From an uncultured Clostridia bacterium (GTDB lineage Bacteria; Bacillota; Clostridia; Lachnospirales; Lachnospiraceae), in the NCBI GenBank assembly GCA_937888895.1, contig CALASV010000232.1:1-8911 (forward strand): DNA of 8,911 nt. The letters run 5' to 3'. Below the pieces are notes generated by a model, which saw only the letters and a program-made list of their open reading frames with translations, was not told the origin of the DNA and searched no databases. Shown here in pieces: positions 7,030-8,911 of this stretch. The position numbers were made by a program, and so were the translations under genes. Within the stretch, counting starts at the first letter, position 1. Each line of letters begins with the position of its first letter.

Positions 7030-7644
7030 TTATATCAAAGTACCTATAAGCAAAAATGGGATAAATGGAAGTTCTGTTTTTAATTGTGCTTTATGTAATA
7101 ACAATTTAACAACTCCAACAACAGCAGCAATCAATGTTGCACGAAATACAAAATAAAAAATATCAGGAATCCCTGTCAAAAATGCACATACACAAAGCAC
7201 CTTCATATCTCCAAAACCAAACTGGTCTTTTTTCAGTAAATAAATAAAACTACAAATGAAAAACAGAACCAAAAGCCCTATTGCTCCATCTATCAAATGA
7301 TACCAACTGCCTATAAAAAACTTGATACAAAAGAAAAGAAAGAAATAAATAATATGTAAAATATCTGGCAGTAATTGATACCGAATATCATACAAACACA
7401 AAGGAACTAAATAAGAAAGTAAACATAATTTCACAATATATTCCTCTGTAAAACCATCTGATAACCAAAACAAATAACTACTTGCTATGCACATTCCTAC
7501 AAATAAAAACCATACATTTTTTTGTTTATACCATATTGTTTTTGTAAATATAGCAAGCCCTTCTTTCTTTTGAATCAAGCACATAAATAATAAATTAAAA
7601 ACTCCAATAAAACCTCCAAGCAAAACTACACTACCATACGACAT
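7030..7644 (-). CDS. A24 family prepilin peptidase (TadV/CpaA-like)
   Basis: A 204-residue, highly hydrophobic protein with about six or seven membrane segments. It carries both signatures of aspartic type IV prepilin peptidases. The first catalytic Asp is D86 in LYDIRYQLLPD; the second is D146 in FGFGDMKV, the GxGDxK motif. A late ELPFIPFL stretch matches the conserved (I/L)PF-P-F segment near the family's C terminus. The large cytoplasmic zinc-binding/methylase domain of PilD-type enzymes is absent, as in the short TadV/CpaA form. The enzyme cleaves after the Gly at the end of prepilin leaders on the cytoplasmic face of the membrane. The TadE-like protein encoded just upstream has such a site and is a likely substrate, as would be a Flp pilin outside this window. 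AAAGGAA lies 6 bases before the ATG. Confidence 0.92.
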   Translation of the reverse strand: MSYGSVVLLGGFIGVFNLLFMCLIQKKEGLAIFTKTIWYKQKNVWFLFVGMCIASSYLFWLSDGFTEEYIVKLCLLSYLVPLCLYDIRYQLLPDILHIIYFFLFFCIKFFIGSWYHLIDGAIGLLVLFFICSFIYLLKKDQFGFGDMKVLCVCAFLTGIPDIFYFVFRATLIAAVVGVVKLLLHKAQLKTELPFIPFLLIGTLI

Positions 7645-7662
7645 AATTCATTCCTTTCTTTT

Positions 7663-8526
7663 CTATTTTTGTCTTACACCATCTGTAGAACCTCCAATAA
7701 AAGGACGAACTACTACAACTTGTTTCATTGGAATACCTTCTTTTAAAAAAATAGAAAACATACTTGGCTTATACGAATAAGTTGCCATTAAAATCATATC
7801 ATTTTTACTTAGTTCTTCTTTACTATCTGCCTCGCCTTTATCTACCATAAATACATGATATGAAATTTCTCCATTTAACATCGAACGATTTACTTTCATT
7901 TCTGTTAAATATTGTTCTACTTCTGACTTTACAATAAAAGAAGTTGCTACTTCTGCTCCACCTGCTGCAACATTATTTACAATTCCTAACAATAAACCAT
8001 CTACTAATAGTTCTTTTAATTTATTTTCTTTTTCTGTAGAACTATTTCCTGTAAGCTTATCTGTACCACTAACCATTGCTGATTTCATTAAATCTCCATA
8101 CTCTTTTTTTATTTGCTCTGTTGCTTTTGTCAATTTTTTTATTGGATTGTTTTCTTCGGTAGAATTTTTATCTAAAAACGGTGCTAATTGTTCCACAGAA
8201 GAAATATTCGTTACTAAAGTTCCAATTTCAGATAAAGCAGAAAAAAAATCTTTGATAGGTACTACTTTCCCTTTAATATCTTCTACTTTATTTTCTACTG
8301 TCTTTTCGCTTAATGTTGTTGCATCGAAAGGAATTAACATATTAATCGCATAACAATATTGCGAAAAAGTTTGTCCTGCATTATTCAGCCCTTGTTGTAT
8401 CACTAACTGCATATAACCAATATTTAAAAAATTAATAATAAAAAGAATTGCCAAAATATACATAGGTAACACTAAAGTTGCTTCTACAGTAATAACACCT
8501 TTTTTCTTCTTTTCTTTTTCCCACAT
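7663..8526 (-). CDS. TadE-like pseudopilin / pilus assembly protein
   Basis: A 287-residue membrane protein. The N terminus is a short, strongly basic leader (four Lys in a row) ending at Gly10, followed by V-I-T-V-E with Glu15 at position +5. A hydrophobic helix runs from about residue 16 to 38. This is the layout of a type IV prepilin-like (class III) signal, and the VEATLVLP stretch is typical of TadE/TadG family proteins. The remainder (about 40-287) is probably extracytoplasmic: Ser/Thr/Lys-rich helices, then a beta-rich C terminus from about 195. The protein is longer than ordinary TadE proteins (commonly about 150-200 residues). The start is well supported: GAGGT lies 7 bases upstream and the ATG overlaps the upstream stop. 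The prepilin peptidase gene follows after 18 bases. The role is inferred as a minor (pseudo)pilin; the exact subfamily is uncertain. Confidence 0.82.
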   Translation of the reverse strand: MWEKEKKKKGVITVEATLVLPMYILAILFIINFLNIGYMQLVIQQGLNNAGQTFSQYCYAINMLIPFDATTLSEKTVENKVEDIKGKVVPIKDFFSALSEIGTLVTNISSVEQLAPFLDKNSTEENNPIKKLTKATEQIKKEYGDLMKSAMVSGTDKLTGNSSTEKENKLKELLVDGLLLGIVNNVAAGGAEVATSFIVKSEVEQYLTEMKVNRSMLNGEISYHVFMVDKGEADSKEELSKNDMILMATYSYKPSMFSIFLKEGIPMKQVVVVRPFIGGSTDGVRQK

Positions 8527-8911
8527 TAATATGACCTCGCACTATGAATTTTAAATAACATTTTTCCTTTTTCATTTCCCTCTGATAAAAATGCAGACGG
8601 AATTAATGTTTTTGGCATAAATTTAAAATCAATACTTACTGTTGCATCTGACCAAATTGCTACAGCAGAACTTTGCATCGAAAACTCACTTTGTAAAGCT
8701 TTCATATTTAATTGGATTAATGATTGTACTCGTTGTATTTTTGTTTGTTGATTTGTTAGCAGTAACATAACATTCAAATACTCCTCATAGTTCATTGTGA
8801 TATTTAATGAATTTTTTTGTTTTGTTGTATTAGAAGTAGATACTGCTGTTCCTTTTAATTTATCTTCTACTTTTTTAGATGCTTTTTCTTGTAAATTTTC
8901 TGAAGCTTTCG
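8526..8911 (-). CDS. C-terminal part of a DUF5702-like Tad-locus protein (partial, 5' end outside window)
   Basis: The reading frame is open to the window edge, so only the last 128 or so residues are seen and the true start lies beyond base 8911. An internal ATG at 8795 is not a convincing start: the frame continues upstream without a stop and no Shine-Dalgarno sequence precedes it. The visible part begins with a Lys/Glu/Ser-rich linker. A helical segment follows (N-Y-E-E-Y-L then LLLTNQQTK, then VQSLIQLNM), and the protein ends in a beta-rich stretch (SDATVSIDFKFMP). From memory, this YxDYLxLLLLL...RMMDLIQLN pattern is the C-terminal signature of DUF5702 proteins, which sit beside TadE-like genes in clostridial Tad/Flp pilus loci. 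Its biochemical role is unknown; it is probably a minor pilin-like or envelope component. Its TAA stop overlaps the next ATG by one base (TAATG), which suggests translational coupling. Confidence 0.8.
   Translation of the reverse strand, partial: KASENLQEKASKKVEDKLKGTAVSTSNTTKQKNSLNITMNYEEYLNVMLLLTNQQTKIQRVQSLIQLNMKALQSEFSMQSSAVAIWSDATVSIDFKFMPKTLIPSAFLSEGNEKGKMLFKIHSARSY
8534..8538 (-). promoter_or_regulatory. Ribosome binding site of the TadE-like gene, inside the upstream coding sequence
   Basis: GAGGT stands 7 bases before the ATG at 8526, within the last codons of the DUF5702-like gene. It confirms the start, and together with the TAATG overlap it points to coupled translation. Confidence 0.7.

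Noticed and set aside
8147..8353. Plus-strand open frame opposite the TadE-like gene
   Set aside because: It is antisense to a supported gene and has no recognisable domain.

Overview
The window is AT-rich (about 30% G+C by eye) with A-rich codon use and strong AGGAG-type ribosome binding sites. This fits a low-G+C Firmicute, most likely a gut-type Clostridia/Lachnospiraceae relative; the family assignment is inference from gene types, not a search. All eight genes lie on the minus strand, so transcription runs from base 8911 towards base 1. Gaps between genes run from a 1-base overlap to about 74 bases. No terminator or convincing internal promoter is visible, so this reads as the distal part of one long operon. 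Two genes run off the window: the first at the high-coordinate end and the last at base 1.

The upstream part (8911 to 7030) is the end of a Tad/Flp-type (type IV-like) pilus locus. It holds the C-terminal part of a DUF5702-like protein, a TadE-like pseudopilin with a prepilin cleavage site (Gly10 with Glu at +5), and a six-to-seven-helix A24 prepilin peptidase with both catalytic aspartates. The peptidase could process the pseudopilin made from the gene just before it.

The downstream part (6955 to 1) is a membrane signalling and surface module. It holds a DUF6382-like/FHA phosphothreonine-reader protein; a membrane Ser/Thr kinase with a cytoplasmic kinase domain, one transmembrane helix and a predicted extracytoplasmic TPR domain; a previously easy-to-miss 41-residue membrane protein; a membrane-anchored TPR + chitobiase-C-like + internalin-type LRR protein; and a membrane-anchored helical/coiled-coil protein ending in a von Willebrand A (vWA) domain with an intact DxSxS metal-binding motif. 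This last gene starts with GTG and runs off the window.

Working model (inference): the kinase, LRR and vWA proteins each place a helical-repeat domain next to the outer face of the membrane and may form one envelope complex beside the pilus. The kinase would pass a signal to the FHA protein. Repeated acidic Thr motifs sit in an unusual insertion in the kinase domain, and a similar Thr motif sits just before the FHA domain; these are the most testable link between the two.
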